Source: Rickettsiales bacterium (GTDB taxonomy: Bacteria; Pseudomonadota; Alphaproteobacteria; Rickettsiales; UBA1997). Taken from it: 14,720 nt of DNA. Positions 13,142 through 14,720 of this stretch are shown here, piece after piece (the stretch's first letter is position 1; each line of letters starts with the position of its first letter). The position numbers were made by a program, and so were the translations under genes. The stretch covers positions 1-14,720 of the forward strand of contig CANMEW010000024.1 in NCBI GenBank assembly GCA_947496905.1. The letters run 5' to 3'. Below the pieces are notes generated by a model. The model made no database searches and was not told the origin of the DNA. It worked only from the letters and a program-made list of their open reading frames with translations.

Positions 13142-14720
13142 GTGAAAGAGGGAAAAGCAGCACCGTCACCAACACCTGAAAGCGCAGCACCGCCACCAGC
13201 GCCAGCAGAAAGTAACGCCACCACAATCAAGCAATGGGAAGAATATCACGAGCAATGGAAAAAATATCACGAAGCATTCGCTGCTGACACCACTACTAGT
13301 GATTCTTTCATCGCCGCTAGTAACGGCGTAGAGAAACCTAAAATTCTTGTACCAGAAATTACGGGAGAGCTCTACTCAGCTGAAGAGCAAAAAGAAACAG
13401 ACCCTGCAAAGAAAAACAAAAAAAAGGGCGTCTCGCTAGAAGACAACCTCCCAATTTTCCATTACGAAGGAAGAAACGGTCTGCATAAGCTGCACATGCA
13501 AGTTGAGAGCGCGACTTCTGCAATTCAGGAATCACTGGAGAAAAATCAAAATGTTCCTACGCGAGTTTCACTCGCCATCATTCACGAAGTAGATAAAACA
13601 GCCACAAACCCCAGCGGACACACACTTCACTGCATCGTAACCTCATCCGCTCGCGGCACTACCAAAAATTTTGTTGATGCGGATGTGTTTACTACAATAA
13701 AGGAGGGTACCAAGAAAGAGTACACTCGCCAGTTAAGTGGTTACTATCCACTCGTTGATGCACTTGATGATCTTGTTAATGAGTTGAAGGAGGAGGAGGA
13801 GGAGGAGAAGAAGAAGAAAGATGGTGGGCTTAACGCGCTTGTTGGAAGTGATCAGAAGAGCGTAGTTGTGGATGATGACAACGTGTCAGAAGTGTCAGAT
13901 GCAGACTCTAGTGATCAGAATCTTACTGATTCCGATGCAGAAGACGACACTAGTACAACTCCGTCGACAGCTAGCGAGACAGAAAGTCTTTTGAAAAACT
14001 TTCGCAAAAACCCTGATCTGCTAAACAATGAAAAACGTGAGCAATATCTTCAAGAATTCGTAAATACACTAAAGCAAGAATATTCTTCTTCAGACACTAA
14101 AATCGACGCAGCCATCAAAGAGGTTAGGGCTAACTTAACCACCACTCGTACCGACGAACAACGAAAATCAGCCCGCGCCGCTACGTCACAAGCGATGTTT
14201 AATGCAATTTCGGAAAACATCGAGACTTCGATGGAGCTCAACCGCCTTGCGGTTAATCTCGACAATATTGAGGTGAAGAAAATTGCAGATAAGCATTGCA
14301 GCCACCTCGGCGGCTTCTTCGGAATCGATAGTAAGAAAAATTTAAAAAAAATACTTAAGGCAGAAGTGCCTCACACGCCATATCCCGGCATTTCTATTTT
14401 GAGGCCAGCAGGTGAGGCAAATATCGTCACCGTAACTTTTAATGAAGTTAAGAGTGGCCAAAATGATGTTGCTTGGATCTACATCCCCGGCACCGACCAA
14501 TGCTACGCTAAGGTTAAGCTATGCACTCAAAAAGGGCCTATTGTTGATGTTAATGGTAAATCTACTCAGCACGAAGCTGGTGATATCATCATTGAAAAAG
14601 ACACCATTTACAAATTAAACACCGCGACTGGCAGCTACACACACCACAAGGAAGCTACTCCGCAAGAAAAGGGGGTATATAAAAACCTCCAAATCAAAGC
14701 CATCTCAAATAACGAAACAG
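13142..14720 (+). CDS. Large unrecognised acidic protein, 5' part (runs off the window)
   Basis: A frame open for 526 codons from GTG 13142 to the window end, with AGAGG/GAGG ending 7 bp upstream, which supports the start. No signal peptide. A Pro/Ala-rich N-terminus (PSPTPESAAPPPAPAES, 8-24) is followed by a small duplication WEEYHEQ/WKKYHEA (32-45) and a first globular-looking part (about 100-215; VSLAIIHEVDKTA, LHCIVTSSARG). A run of six Glu then four Lys (217-226) leads into an acidic Asp/Ser/Thr-rich linker (240-282), a helical region (283-385) and a beta-rich region (410-526; ANIVTVTFNEV, AWIYIPG). I recognise no family. The modular, disordered, acidic make-up without a signal peptide resembles secreted effectors or surface proteins of host-associated bacteria, but that is only an impression. 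A 16-codon ATG frame (13095-13145, MKLTFLTEEQREEVQK) overlaps its start by GTGA; it may be a leader or the true N-terminus lost through a frameshift. Confidence 0.7.
   Translation, partial: MKEGKAAPSPTPESAAPPPAPAESNATTIKQWEEYHEQWKKYHEAFAADTTTSDSFIAASNGVEKPKILVPEITGELYSAEEQKETDPAKKNKKKGVSLEDNLPIFHYEGRNGLHKLHMQVESATSAIQESLEKNQNVPTRVSLAIIHEVDKTATNPSGHTLHCIVTSSARGTTKNFVDADVFTTIKEGTKKEYTRQLSGYYPLVDALDDLVNELKEEEEEEKKKKDGGLNALVGSDQKSVVVDDDNVSEVSDADSSDQNLTDSDAEDDTSTTPSTASETESLLKNFRKNPDLLNNEKREQYLQEFVNTLKQEYSSSDTKIDAAIKEVRANLTTTRTDEQRKSARAATSQAMFNAISENIETSMELNRLAVNLDNIEVKKIADKHCSHLGGFFGIDSKKNLKKILKAEVPHTPYPGISILRPAGEANIVTVTFNEVKSGQNDVAWIYIPGTDQCYAKVKLCTQKGPIVDVNGKSTQHEAGDIIIEKDTIYKLNTATGSYTHHKEATPQEKGVYKNLQIKAISNNET

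Noticed and set aside
14050..14265. 71-codon minus-strand ORF inside the large terminal ORF
   Set aside because: The + strand frame is open for 526 codons with a good start site; the minus frame shows no motif or start context.

Overview
This window looks like a piece of an AT-rich alphaproteobacterial chromosome, possibly from the Rickettsiales or Holosporales side of the class. Three things suggest this: a PetR/OmpR-type response regulator and SdhC/SdhD proteins of alphaproteobacterial style, lipid A and Kdo genes (so an LPS-bearing Gram-negative), and short palindromic repeats in and between genes that resemble the palindromic elements of Rickettsia and Wolbachia. The presence of proA and asd argues for more biosynthetic capacity than a typical Rickettsia. 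The taxonomic placement is inference; no rRNA or tRNA gene was seen.

Layout. Positions 1-161 hold the 3' end of an unrecognised + strand gene, converging on asd (minus, 165-1181). A palindromic repeat and a mini-ORF precede a tightly spaced + strand cluster: lpxB, a D-Ala-D-Ala carboxypeptidase and a BioH-like hydrolase. That cluster runs tail to tail into, and overlaps by 83 bp, a minus-strand pair kdsA / response regulator joined by an ATGA overlap. Next on the + strand come sdhC, a 774-bp insertion region (palindromic element A1 and a probably broken gene), sdhD, palindromic element A2, a family 4-like uracil-DNA glycosylase gene and proA (ATGA overlap). From about 9.8 to 10.8 kb lie a small secreted protein with six 11-residue repeats, a 197-bp MITE-like element, element A3 and a short hairpin repeat. 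A zinc-free quinone oxidoreductase (minus) and a PolB-related 3'-5' exonuclease (+) are divergent at 10.8-12.6 kb. A dense repeat block (12.65-12.91 kb) precedes a large GTG-started reading frame that runs off the window end (13142-14720); it is acidic, low-complexity in part and unrecognised.

Themes. Envelope biogenesis (lpxB, D,D-carboxypeptidase, kdsA with its co-transcribed regulator), amino-acid synthesis (asd, proA), respiration (sdhCD), and DNA repair or nucleic acid processing (UDG, exonuclease). The most unusual content is the repeat biology. Three copies of a palindromic element (family A) show paired changes in their outer stems; one seems to supply the ribosome binding site of a downstream gene, and one splits sdhC from sdhD. 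A second palindrome family (B) occurs in two different arrangements of the same half-units. All comparisons were made by eye; no database search was possible.
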